DNA of 31,560 bases. Source: a virus. The stretch's first letter is position 1. Each line of letters begins with the position of its first letter. A program made the translations under genes and the position numbers. Where the stretch lies: the IMG/VR virus record IMGVR_UViG_3300007735_000607, positions 1-31,560 of that record, one strand, 5' to 3'. The notes under the pieces were generated by a model. The model had not been told where the DNA came from, ran no database searches, and was given only the letters and a program-made list of their open reading frames with translations. This document shows positions 23,749 to 31,382 of the stretch, piece after piece.

Positions 23749-23971
23749 AGATTATTTGGGCAGGGAGCTGGCAGTAGACGATCACGTGATTTATATGTCA
23801 CAGAGTTATCGCAGACTGCGCCTAGCTAGAATTTATGCTTTTACGTCGACCGGTAAGCCCAGAATTCGGTGGGGCGACAAGGACTGGCAAACACTGCTAC
23901 AAACAGGCGACCAGCTAGTAAAAGTTGAAGGGCCCGAGCTCACTTATTTTCTACTAAATCAAAAGGATTAA
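23741..23971 (+). CDS. Small SH3-like-barrel hypothetical protein C
   Basis: A 76-residue protein with short strands: VDDHVIYMSQSYRRLRLARIYAFTSTGKPRIRWGD (about 12-46) follows the pattern of small SH3-barrel or KOW-like phage proteins. A GTG at 23720 would give a longer reading, but an AAAGGA ribosome binding site at 23727-23732 points to the ATG at 23741. It overlaps protein B by eight bases and is followed three bases later by the next gene, so it is probably transcribed from P2. Function unknown. Confidence 0.6.
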   Translation: MTKDYLGRELAVDDHVIYMSQSYRRLRLARIYAFTSTGKPRIRWGDKDWQTLLQTGDQLVKVEGPELTYFLLNQKD

Positions 23972-23974
23972 ACA

Positions 23975-25132
23975 ATGGCCACAGTTGCAGGTATTAAGAT
24001 TAAAACCAAAGCGCCTCGCGCCGCCCGTGTCGCGTTTGCTGACGAAAAGTATACAGGCAGTGAGCCCGATTGGCCCGCCGAATCCGCAGACTGGGATAAC
24101 GAGAAATTCGATAACCGTTTGCGCAAAAGTTTCTATTACTACAATTATTACTACAGTCAAAAGGACTGTAAAAAGTATGTGGTAGAGTGGCTACAAAAGA
24201 ACAGCAAACTCAGCACAGAAGAAGTCAAAGCATTTAATCGTGCCGGCGATCGACTACTGCCCATGACTGTTTGCAGTCTTATTATGGCACATCGCAATGG
24301 TATGCCTTTCCGGGGCCGCCACATTGAGTTCATTATCGAAAGTGTGCAGGATGTTATTAGCAAAGCAGAGCCCGAGGAAGTAGAAATCATTGCTACCCCT
24401 GAACAGGCGGCATACAAGCCCACTATTCAGGATCGGTTGGCTGAACGTACCAGCGAACTGCTGGGAGAGCTTGAAGGACACTACGACGAAATTGATACTA
24501 GCACCGTAAAGTTCTATGACTTTTTAGTGGCAAATAACGTGGTACAAAGCCAGCTAGGAAAGTACGAAACACTGTTTGGTAACAGAAAAGCAGAGTTGGA
24601 ACTTGCACAAAGCAAGAAAGACGATCAAGTCAAAGAAGGTTACAGCCACCTTAAGACAGCAGATTTTAAGAAGCGTATTAAGTGGATCGACGATTTACTG
24701 GCCGCTGTTGAGCAGTATCGCGGAGTTAAAAAGGCAACAAAGAAAGCTCGTGTTAAAAAGGCGCCCAGCAAGGAAAAGTTGGTTGCTAAACTTAAATACG
24801 CAAAAACTGATGCAGGACTTAAAATTGTGTCAATCAATCCCGCAGACATTATTGGATCCAGCGAACTGTGGATATACAATATCAAAACTCGTAAGCTGGG
24901 CAAGTATGTAGCCGCAAGCTATCAAACACTGGGCATTAAAGGAACTAGCATTACAGGCTTTGATGTCGACAAATCTGTAAGCAAAACCCTGCGCAAGCCC
25001 GACGAAAAGTTAAAAGAGTTTGCTAAAGCAGGTAAAGTACAGCTACGCAAGTTCCTGGAAGATATTCGCGCCACAGAAGCTCGATTAAACGGGCGTATAA
25101 GCACAGACATTGTGCTACTCAAAGTAGCCTAA
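23975..25132 (+). CDS. Conserved T4-like hypothetical protein
   Basis: A 385-residue, largely helical basic protein. The N-terminal part has WDNEKFDNRLRKSFYYYNYYYSQKDCKKYVVEWLQ (about 41-75), a pattern I associate with conserved unnamed proteins of T4-like marine phages. The central part (about 135-250) is charged helix, a lysine-rich segment KKATKKARVKKAPSKEK covers about 250-266, and a beta-rich end (about 280-385) contains SELWIYNIKTRKLGKYVAA. Lysine richness suggests nucleic-acid binding, which is inference. AAAGGA precedes the ATG. It is the last gene of the probable early island, ending just before the terminator at 25140. Confidence 0.65.
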   Translation: MATVAGIKIKTKAPRAARVAFADEKYTGSEPDWPAESADWDNEKFDNRLRKSFYYYNYYYSQKDCKKYVVEWLQKNSKLSTEEVKAFNRAGDRLLPMTVCSLIMAHRNGMPFRGRHIEFIIESVQDVISKAEPEEVEIIATPEQAAYKPTIQDRLAERTSELLGELEGHYDEIDTSTVKFYDFLVANNVVQSQLGKYETLFGNRKAELELAQSKKDDQVKEGYSHLKTADFKKRIKWIDDLLAAVEQYRGVKKATKKARVKKAPSKEKLVAKLKYAKTDAGLKIVSINPADIIGSSELWIYNIKTRKLGKYVAASYQTLGIKGTSITGFDVDKSVSKTLRKPDEKLKEFAKAGKVQLRKFLEDIRATEARLNGRISTDIVLLKVA

Positions 25133-25139
25133 CTGAACT

Positions 25140-25176
25140 AGTCCTATTAGCTAAATATGGTTAATAGGACTTTTTT
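25140..25176 (+). terminator. Terminator hairpin with an embedded late promoter and RBS (gp13)
   Basis: A perfect 10-bp stem (25140-25149/25162-25171) is followed by a run of six T. The loop holds the late core CTAAATA (25151-25157), and the 3' arm holds AGGA (25166-25169), the only ribosome binding site for the gp13 ATG at 25179. It ends the early island transcript and starts gp13. Confidence 0.85.
25151..25157 (+). promoter_or_regulatory. Late promoter core CTAAATA (gp13)
   Basis: The core lies in the terminator loop. The predicted start at 25163 falls in the 3' arm, so a late transcript lacks the 5' arm and cannot form the hairpin. Confidence 0.7.
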
Positions 25177-25178
25177 AT

Positions 25179-26348
25179 ATGGCTGACAACACAGTAATCC
25201 AACCCGACCTTAAAGGCGATTTTAGTATCAGGACCCAAAACCTAGGTGGTCCCGGTCCAATTAGCCAAGCCAGTGCAATAGCGGCAAACCCGCAAATTCA
25301 AACACTTAATCAACTACGCAACGACATGGTTGATTATATTCGTTTGCGTTTGGGTGATCAAATTGTTGATGTTGAATTAGACAAAGAACACTATGACCTT
25401 GCTATTAAACAAGCATTGACCAAATACAGACAAAAAGCACAGAACGCAGTGGAAGAAAGCTATGCGTTTTTGGACTTGATGCCTAATGTACAAGAATACA
25501 TATTGCCAAACTATATTATGGAAGTGCGCCAAATCTTTCGTAGGGGTATTGGTAGTGTGTCAGGAACAACAGCCAGTCAATTTGAACCATTTGCATCGGG
25601 TTATTTGAACACTTACATGTTGGTAGCAGGACGTGTGGGTGGGTTAACAAACTACGAACTTTTCACACAGTATCAAGAATTAGCCATGACCATGTTTGGC
25701 GGTTACATGAACTACACTTGGAATCGTGTAACTAAAAAGCTCACACTTGTGCGTAAAATTCCTTACGATAATTGGCAAGATATTCAACTAAACGCACTTA
25801 CTGCCAGTGGTACTACGCCTGGTAGTACTATTACTATTACACTAATTAAAGCACCACAGCAAACTATATATGTTGGCGATAGCGTATACTTGACCAACAC
25901 CGGTGTATCGGGATATGACAGCGAATATAGAGTTGTTAGCGTAAACAACACACAAACAATTTATACCGTGACAGCTAATCAAACTTTGGGTGCGGCCAGT
26001 GTAACAAGTCCTAAATTAGAAAAAGCACTGTTCCGCGTTCCGGATTATAATCCAGAGACTAACAACATGGAAAGCGTTTTGCTTTGGATTTATAACTACA
26101 AACCCGACAGTATGTTACTCAGCGATCCTCAGGTTTACCCATGGTTACAGGAATACGCATTGGCGTTCTGTAAAAGTATTCTAGGACAAGCTCGAGGCAA
26201 GTTTAGTACTATTGCTGGTCCACAAGGCGCAGGCCAGTTAAACGGTGCGGCTTTACTGGCAGAAGCTCAAACCGAAATGGAAAAATTGGAAGAAGATCTA
26301 AAAACTTATGTTGACGGGTCACAACCGTTGACATGGGTCATTGGATAA
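25179..26348 (+). CDS. gp13: Neck protein gp13
   Basis: Neck/connector protein that closes the packaged head with gp14 (389 residues; T4 gp13 is 309). Family features: LRLGDQIVDVELDKEHYDLAIKQALTKYRQ (about 56-85), AVEESYAFL, YILPNYIMEVRQIFRRGIG (about 107-125), and the C-terminal LQEYALAFCKSILGQARGKFSTIAGPQG...LNGAALLAEAQTEMEKLEEDL. A beta-rich stretch at about 205-285 (TITLIKAPQQTIYVGDSVYLTNTG...) looks inserted and resembles the module in gp14 and gp15. The gene is read from a late promoter inside the terminator of the preceding unit. Its last codons carry the -35 box of the kinase promoter. Confidence 0.9.
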   Translation: MADNTVIQPDLKGDFSIRTQNLGGPGPISQASAIAANPQIQTLNQLRNDMVDYIRLRLGDQIVDVELDKEHYDLAIKQALTKYRQKAQNAVEESYAFLDLMPNVQEYILPNYIMEVRQIFRRGIGSVSGTTASQFEPFASGYLNTYMLVAGRVGGLTNYELFTQYQELAMTMFGGYMNYTWNRVTKKLTLVRKIPYDNWQDIQLNALTASGTTPGSTITITLIKAPQQTIYVGDSVYLTNTGVSGYDSEYRVVSVNNTQTIYTVTANQTLGAASVTSPKLEKALFRVPDYNPETNNMESVLLWIYNYKPDSMLLSDPQVYPWLQEYALAFCKSILGQARGKFSTIAGPQGAGQLNGAALLAEAQTEMEKLEEDLKTYVDGSQPLTWVIG

Positions 26349-26356
26349 TGTAAAAT
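26328..26356 (+). promoter_or_regulatory. Near-consensus sigma70 promoter of the kinase gene
   Basis: TTGACA (26328-26333), 17-base spacer and TAAAAT (26351-26356, one mismatch). The predicted start at 26363 lies near the top of the 5' arm of the terminator hairpin at 26357-26376. Confidence 0.65.
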
Positions 26357-26380
26357 AAGGACTCTTAGGAGTCCTTTTTT
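26357..26380 (+). terminator. Terminator hairpin whose 3' arm contains the kinase RBS
   Basis: An 8-bp stem (26357-26364/26369-26376, loop TTAG) is followed by a T run that reaches the ATG at 26381. AGGAG (26367-26371) overlaps the loop and 3' arm and is the kinase ribosome binding site. The hairpin ends the gp13 transcript. Confidence 0.85.
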
Positions 26381-26992
26381 ATGATTATAGGCATTTGTGG
26401 TTTGATTGGCGCCGGCAAAGATACTGCCGCAGATTATTTGGTTAACTTTCATGAATTCAAAAGGGAAAGCTACGCGGGAACTCTTAAAGACGCTGTGGCC
26501 GCAGTATTCGGCTGGGACAGGGAACTGTTAGAAGGAAGAACTAAAGCGGCCCGCGAATGGCGGGAACAAATCGATCCATGGTGGAGTCAGCGTTTAGATA
26601 TGCCTAATTTGACCCCCAGACTTACTCTACAGCTTTGGGGCACAGAAGTTTGTAGAAAATCATTTCACGACGATATTTGGATTGCTAGTGTAGAAAATAA
26701 ACTGCGCACAACCAAAGATCATGTAGTAATCAGTGACTGTAGGTTTCCCAACGAAATTGCCAGCATACGTAGAGCCGGCGGCAGAATAATTAGAATAGTC
26801 AGGGGCCCTGATCCAGAATGGTACAACATCGCAGAGTCTGCTAACCGAGGCGATAAAAAAGCACGTGAATGGTTGGGACTTAATGGAATTCACGCCAGCG
26901 AATTCAGCTGGGCTGGCACTGAGTTTGACATGATCATAGACAACAACGGTTCAGTTGAAGATCTCTACGCACAGCTTAAAAATCTGGTGTAA
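26381..26992 (+). CDS. gp1: Deoxynucleoside monophosphate kinase (T4 gp1-like)
   Basis: A 203-residue P-loop kinase (T4 gp1 is 241 residues) that phosphorylates dNMPs to supply phage DNA synthesis. The Walker A motif GLIGAGKDT is at 7-15. YAGTLKDAVAAVFGWDRELLEG (about 31-52), LTLQLWGTEVCRKSFHDDIWI (about 81-101) and VVISDCRFPNE (about 115-125) match the T4-type dNMP kinase family. No late promoter precedes it; a sigma70-like promoter does, fitting an early or middle metabolic gene set within late genes. Its 3' end overlaps the convergent 26976-27323 gene by 17 bases. Confidence 0.9.
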   Translation: MIIGICGLIGAGKDTAADYLVNFHEFKRESYAGTLKDAVAAVFGWDRELLEGRTKAAREWREQIDPWWSQRLDMPNLTPRLTLQLWGTEVCRKSFHDDIWIASVENKLRTTKDHVVISDCRFPNEIASIRRAGGRIIRIVRGPDPEWYNIAESANRGDKKAREWLGLNGIHASEFSWAGTEFDMIIDNNGSVEDLYAQLKNLV

Positions 26993-27323
26993 GTGGACCT
27001 TCTCGCCATGGCAATTTAGAATTGCTGATTTCCACTCTACAGTTTAGACATACAGTCTTTAAATTCAAAGTAGAAGTGTTTTTAAGATTGCCGTCTACGT
27101 GATATACCGTCATTTGTTTTTCTAAATACTTCGCTCTGTAGCCACATTTCTCGCAGATCTGTTTTTTCCTATATCCTGCTTTGAACCACGGCGGCGGAAT
27201 AGGTTTTAGTTTTTTACCTTGCCTGTTGCAACTATTACAAATTTTTCTGTATCGTGTCTTTCCGTTGCTGATATAATTTACAGCAACTGGGTTTTGATTA
27301 CAAATAGGACAAACGGATCTCAT
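26976..27323 (-). CDS. Zinc-ribbon HNH-like protein
   Basis: A 115-residue protein with four C-x2-C pairs (C5/C8, C29/C32, C57/C60, C92/C95). YHVDGNLKNTSTLNLKTVCLNC (74-95) follows the pattern of HNH nucleases (H-x-DG-N-x-x-N...NL-x-x-LC). Near-identical layouts (VCDKCGF..., YHIDGNLNN..., LPWRAG) are conserved in T4-like marine phages with unknown role. A nuclease or a DNA-binding zinc protein are both possible. The frame begins at 27377, but the ATG at 27323 (MRSVCPIC) gives the usual N-terminus. A late-like CTAAGTA (27332-27338) lies nine bases upstream. Confidence 0.7.
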   Translation of the reverse strand: MRSVCPICNQNPVAVNYISNGKTRYRKICNSCNRQGKKLKPIPPPWFKAGYRKKQICEKCGYRAKYLEKQMTVYHVDGNLKNTSTLNLKTVCLNCRVEISNSKLPWREGPLTPDF

Positions 27324-27382
27324 AGCAATAATACTTAGTCTTTCGAAAGGCACACCAAACAGCTTATATTTTATCACTTTCG

Positions 27383-27389
27383 ATAAATA
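27383..27389 (+). promoter_or_regulatory. Late promoter core ATAAATA (gp18-gp19)
   Basis: ATAAATA lies 29 bases before the gp18 ATG at 27418 and sits in the short palindrome GATA-AA-TATC. The leader has GAGGAAG as ribosome binding site. Confidence 0.75.
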
Positions 27390-27417
27390 TCTTTATAGAT
27401 TTATGAGGAAGTGAAAC

Positions 27418-30400
27418 ATGGCATTAGTTTCTCCAGGCGTACAAGTCACAGTTATTGATCAAAGCAATTATGCACCTACAGCAGTAGGCAGCGTTGCTTA
27501 TGTTCTTTTAGCTACCGCACAAGATAAAGTGGCTCCGGGTGGTACTGCAATAGCATCAGGCACATTAGTAGAAAATGCAGGCAAAGTATATAATATTACT
27601 AGTCAGCGAGATTTAGTTACTACATTTGGAACTCCAAGATTTAGTACAACAGCTGGTGGCTCACCAATCAACGGTGACGAACAAAATGAATATGGTTTGT
27701 TGGCAGCTTATAGTGCATTGGGTGTCAGCAATACTATGTATATTCAGAGAGCTAACATTGATTTGGCTAGCTTGACGGGCACAACTACAAGACCATTGGC
27801 AAACCCCGATAACGGAAGTTATTGGTTAGACACAGCAACTACCAATTGGGGTATCTACGAATGGGATGCTAGTACACAGAGTTTTAATCAAAAGTCAGTG
27901 TCCGTGATTATAAGTAGCACGGATGTAGTTGGATCGGCTCCAAATGTGGCCTACGGTGCTATTGGAGATTATGCAGTAAACACTTTAATTACCAGCGGAA
28001 TTTATCCAACTAACCCAATATTCCAGAAACGCTATGATAATACTTGGCAGCTGGTTGGCAATGTCGGCTGGCAACAAGGTATTCCTACAATTACAGGTAG
28101 CGTTCAAAGTCCAATAATTAGTGCAAATTCTAATATTACTATAAACGGTACGAACGTTACAGTAGCAATTAGTTCAAACGTTACTACCGTTAATGCCGCA
28201 ATTAATTCTGCAAGTATTACCGGTGTTACCGCCAGAGTAAGTGCAGCCGGTCAACTTATTATCACAGCTACCCAGTCAGCCACAAACGGAGCAGTAGCAA
28301 TCAGCAACGGTAATAATACACCTTTAACAGATCTTGGTATTACCGCAGGCACTTATCTAGGCGCCGCAACTAAAGCAGATCCTTATTTTACAATTCCTGA
28401 TTGGCAAAGTGCTAACTTGGCCGCTAATATCGGTCGTCCAACAGGTTCTGTATGGCAAAAAGCCAGTGCATTAGGTAATGGCTTAAATGTTGTTATCAAA
28501 GAATTTAACGCTTCAACTGGTGGTTGGGATGTTAAAACAGTGCCAGACTATAAGTCTATTCCTGCCGCAAGCTATGGACTAGATCCTACAGGCGGTGGCC
28601 TAAATATACCTGAAGGTACCCTTGTATCTACTTACAACTTTAGTAATGGAAACAACGGAATTTTTGCAGATGTACTACAAAGAAGAAAAGTTGCAGGACC
28701 TTTGGTAATCACAGGTGCCACAACAACTCCGACCGCGGCCAATGTTGGTGCTAGTTTTACATTAGCAACCAGACCATCGACCACAAGTGCAAATACTACA
28801 ACATACACCGTTACAATTAGTACTGCAACAGTTAATGGTTTTATTAGCGCAGTTTCTGCCGCAAATATCCCTGACGTAACAGCTAGTTTGGATAGCACTG
28901 GCGCAGTGGTATTAACACACGAATTAGGCGGGGATGTGTTCTTAGTGGACGGCGCAGGAACTCCATTGGCCAACGTTGGTATCACAACATCGGCTACTAA
29001 TGTTTATGCAAGTCCAGTAACTGGTGATGCTACATTAATTGGTTCCAATTTTGAACCGTTAATTGTACAGGGATATAGTGTTGGACCTAGCCAGCCATTT
29101 GTTGCACCCGACAATGATACACTTTGGTATTATAATACACCAAGTCGTGTTGATATTTTAGTCAACACCGGAACTAGATGGGCGGGCTACGGAAACGTTG
29201 CCGCAGACATACGCGGTTACAATCTTACAAACACAAACAGCACAGGTCCTATCATTAGTCCGACTGCACCAACCCGACAAGATGACGGAACAAGTCTTGT
29301 TTATGGTGATCTTTGGCTAGATACCAGTGATTTAGAAAATTACCCTAAGTTATCAAGATGGCAAACAGTGTCTGGAATTGATCAATGGGTGTTAATCAGC
29401 AATACTGACACAGTAAGTCAGAACGGTATTATATTTGCAGATGCACGTTGGGCTACCAGCGGAACAGTAGATCCAGCACTGGATACTATTCCAACTATTA
29501 GCGTACTACGTCAAAGCAATTACGTCGACTTAGACGCTCCAGATCCTACTTTATATCCACGTGGTATCTTGTTGTTTAACACAAGAGCAAGTGGCTATAA
29601 TGTAAAACAATACAAGAGTAACTATTTTACTAGTGCCGCATATCCTAACGAAACACTGCCTGCAGAACAGGCTGCGTGGATCACTGTCAGCGGTTACAGC
29701 GAAACAGGCCTACCAAACTTTGGCAGAAAAGCACAGCGCGGTGTAGTAGTCAGTGCTCTTAAGAGTGCTATCGATAGTAGCACAGCACTACGCGAAGATC
29801 AAAATGTATTCAACTTGATCTGCTGCCCTGGTTACCCAGAACTTATACCAAACATGGTAGCACTAAATTCTGACAAAGATAACACAGCATTTGTGGTAGG
29901 AGATACTCCGCTACGTTTGTCTGCAACAGGAACAGCTATCCAGAATTGGGCTAACAACTCAGAGGGCTCTTCACAGACAGGGGAAACAGGATTGAATACT
30001 GTAAGCCCATATGTAGGCATGTACTATCCAAACGGACAAACAAATGACTTGAACGGTAACAATGTAGTTGTTCCAGCAAGTCACGCTGTATTGCGTAGTA
30101 TAATTAAGAGTGACAGCATTGCTTTCCCCTGGTTAGCACCTGCAGGCACACGTCGCGGCTTAATTGATAATTTAAGTGCAGTTGGCTACATCGACCAAGC
30201 CAGCGGACAATTTATTAATATTGGTGTAACACAAGGCCTTCGTGACGTTATGTACACTAATAAAATTAATCCGTTAACAAACTTACCGGGTACAGGATTG
30301 GTTATATACGGTCAAAAAACTCTAAGCGAAACACCTAGTGCATTAGATAGAGTTAACGTAGCAAGATTAGTTAACTACATTAGAAGTCAACTTAACATAC

Positions 30401-30699
30401 TGGCTCGTCCGTTCTTGTTTGAACCAAACGATCCTATTACACGTAACGGTATCAGCGCAACGGTTTCTAGTTTGTTAAATGACTTAGTAGCCAAACGTGG
30501 CGTTACAGATTACCTAGTGGTCTGTGATGGCACAAACAATACACCAGAGCGTATTGCTAGAAATGAATTGTACGTAGATGTTGCAATTCAGCCTACTAAA
30601 GATGTTGAATTTATCTACATCCCAATTAGATTGAAGAATCCTGGCGAGATACAGTCCGGCAATCTAGCTAGCGCATCAGCCGTAGGAACAGGAGCATAA
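27418..30699 (+). CDS. gp18: Tail sheath protein gp18, enlarged
   Basis: Contractile sheath subunit. The N-terminus MALVSPGVQVTVIDQSNYAPTAVGSVAYVLLATAQDK and the C-terminal third are typical: RDVMYTNKINPLTNLPGTGLVIYGQKTLS (about 941-970), VNVARLVNYIRSQLNILARPFLFEPND, and the final DVEFIYIPIRLKNPGEI. At 1093 residues it is far longer than T4 gp18 (659). The extra sequence lies between about 120 and 680. It includes two similar beta modules at about 228-318 and 428-535, resembling flagellin hook IN-type repeats, and several short Trp/Tyr modules (WLDTATTNWGIYEWDAS, SVWQKASALGNG, LWYYNTPSRVDILVNTGTRW, LWLDTSDLENYPKLSRWQ). These probably form surface domains on the tail. Confidence 0.95.
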   Translation: MALVSPGVQVTVIDQSNYAPTAVGSVAYVLLATAQDKVAPGGTAIASGTLVENAGKVYNITSQRDLVTTFGTPRFSTTAGGSPINGDEQNEYGLLAAYSALGVSNTMYIQRANIDLASLTGTTTRPLANPDNGSYWLDTATTNWGIYEWDASTQSFNQKSVSVIISSTDVVGSAPNVAYGAIGDYAVNTLITSGIYPTNPIFQKRYDNTWQLVGNVGWQQGIPTITGSVQSPIISANSNITINGTNVTVAISSNVTTVNAAINSASITGVTARVSAAGQLIITATQSATNGAVAISNGNNTPLTDLGITAGTYLGAATKADPYFTIPDWQSANLAANIGRPTGSVWQKASALGNGLNVVIKEFNASTGGWDVKTVPDYKSIPAASYGLDPTGGGLNIPEGTLVSTYNFSNGNNGIFADVLQRRKVAGPLVITGATTTPTAANVGASFTLATRPSTTSANTTTYTVTISTATVNGFISAVSAANIPDVTASLDSTGAVVLTHELGGDVFLVDGAGTPLANVGITTSATNVYASPVTGDATLIGSNFEPLIVQGYSVGPSQPFVAPDNDTLWYYNTPSRVDILVNTGTRWAGYGNVAADIRGYNLTNTNSTGPIISPTAPTRQDDGTSLVYGDLWLDTSDLENYPKLSRWQTVSGIDQWVLISNTDTVSQNGIIFADARWATSGTVDPALDTIPTISVLRQSNYVDLDAPDPTLYPRGILLFNTRASGYNVKQYKSNYFTSAAYPNETLPAEQAAWITVSGYSETGLPNFGRKAQRGVVVSALKSAIDSSTALREDQNVFNLICCPGYPELIPNMVALNSDKDNTAFVVGDTPLRLSATGTAIQNWANNSEGSSQTGETGLNTVSPYVGMYYPNGQTNDLNGNNVVVPASHAVLRSIIKSDSIAFPWLAPAGTRRGLIDNLSAVGYIDQASGQFINIGVTQGLRDVMYTNKINPLTNLPGTGLVIYGQKTLSETPSALDRVNVARLVNYIRSQLNILARPFLFEPNDPITRNGISATVSSLLNDLVAKRGVTDYLVVCDGTNNTPERIARNELYVDVAIQPTKDVEFIYIPIRLKNPGEIQSGNLASASAVGTGA

Positions 30700-30700
30700 T

Positions 30701-31324
30701 ATGGCAGTTTCATCATTAACAAGATTTACAGTACCACTAGGTGGCAACCAAAGTGCTACTACACAGGGTTTGCTTATGCCAAAACTCAAGTTTCGCTTTC
30801 GCGGAATATTTGAGAACTTTGGCGTATCAAATCCAAGAACAGAATTGACTAAACAGATCATGACATTTGCTCGTCCGCAGGTCACATTCGATCCAATCGA
30901 AGTTCCTGTGTACAACAGTAAAATTTATTTTGCTGGCAGACCAACATGGAACGCAGTATCTGTTTCGTTCCGTGATGACGCAGGTGGAAATGTAAGTCGC
31001 TTAATTGGCGAACAGTTACAGAAACAATACGACTTTATGGAACAAGCCAGTGCAAGTTCTGGTATTGACTATAAGTTTGTTAGTAGAATTGAAGTGCTGG
31101 ACGGTGCCAATGGCACAACAGAGCCCACAGTATTAGAAACATGGGAATTGTATGGTTGCTTCTTAACAGAAGTTAACTATAACGATTTGGACTATGCTAG
31201 CAACGATCCTGTGAGTATCACTTGTGCTATTCGTTACGATAACGCACTACAAACAACTACCCCTGGAGGAGTAGGAAACCCTGGAATTACTCAGTTTAAT
31301 CCAATTAATGCGATTACTGGTTAA
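30701..31324 (+). CDS. gp19: Tail tube protein gp19
   Basis: Inner tube subunit, 207 residues (T4 gp19 is 163). Motifs of the tube fold: FRFRGIFENFG (about 31-41), QIMTFARPQVTFDPIEVPVYNSKIYFAGRPTWNAVSVSFRDD (about 52-93), IGEQLQKQYDFMEQ and ETWELYGCFLTEVNYNDLDYASNDPVSITCAIRYDNA (about 146-182). It begins one base after the gp18 stop and is read from the gp18 late promoter. A strong terminator follows. The extra length is mainly a Gly/Thr/Asn/Pro-rich C-terminal tail. Confidence 0.93.
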   Translation: MAVSSLTRFTVPLGGNQSATTQGLLMPKLKFRFRGIFENFGVSNPRTELTKQIMTFARPQVTFDPIEVPVYNSKIYFAGRPTWNAVSVSFRDDAGGNVSRLIGEQLQKQYDFMEQASASSGIDYKFVSRIEVLDGANGTTEPTVLETWELYGCFLTEVNYNDLDYASNDPVSITCAIRYDNALQTTTPGGVGNPGITQFNPINAITG

Positions 31325-31341
31325 TTACAAGAAACTTTAAT

Positions 31342-31367
31342 AGCCCGCTTAGGCGGGCTTTTTTTTT
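31342..31367 (+). terminator. Terminator after gp19
   Basis: A 7-bp GC-rich stem (31342-31348/31353-31359, loop TTAG) is followed by a run of T to 31367. Confidence 0.93.
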
Positions 31368-31370
31368 CGA

Positions 31371-31377
31371 ATAAATA
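31371..31377 (+). promoter_or_regulatory. Late promoter core ATAAATA placed for a leaderless start
   Basis: ATAAATA ends exactly six bases before the A of the ATG at 31383, so predicted transcription and translation starts coincide. It sits in the palindrome AATA-AA-TATT. Confidence 0.6.
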
Positions 31378-31382
31378 TTTGT

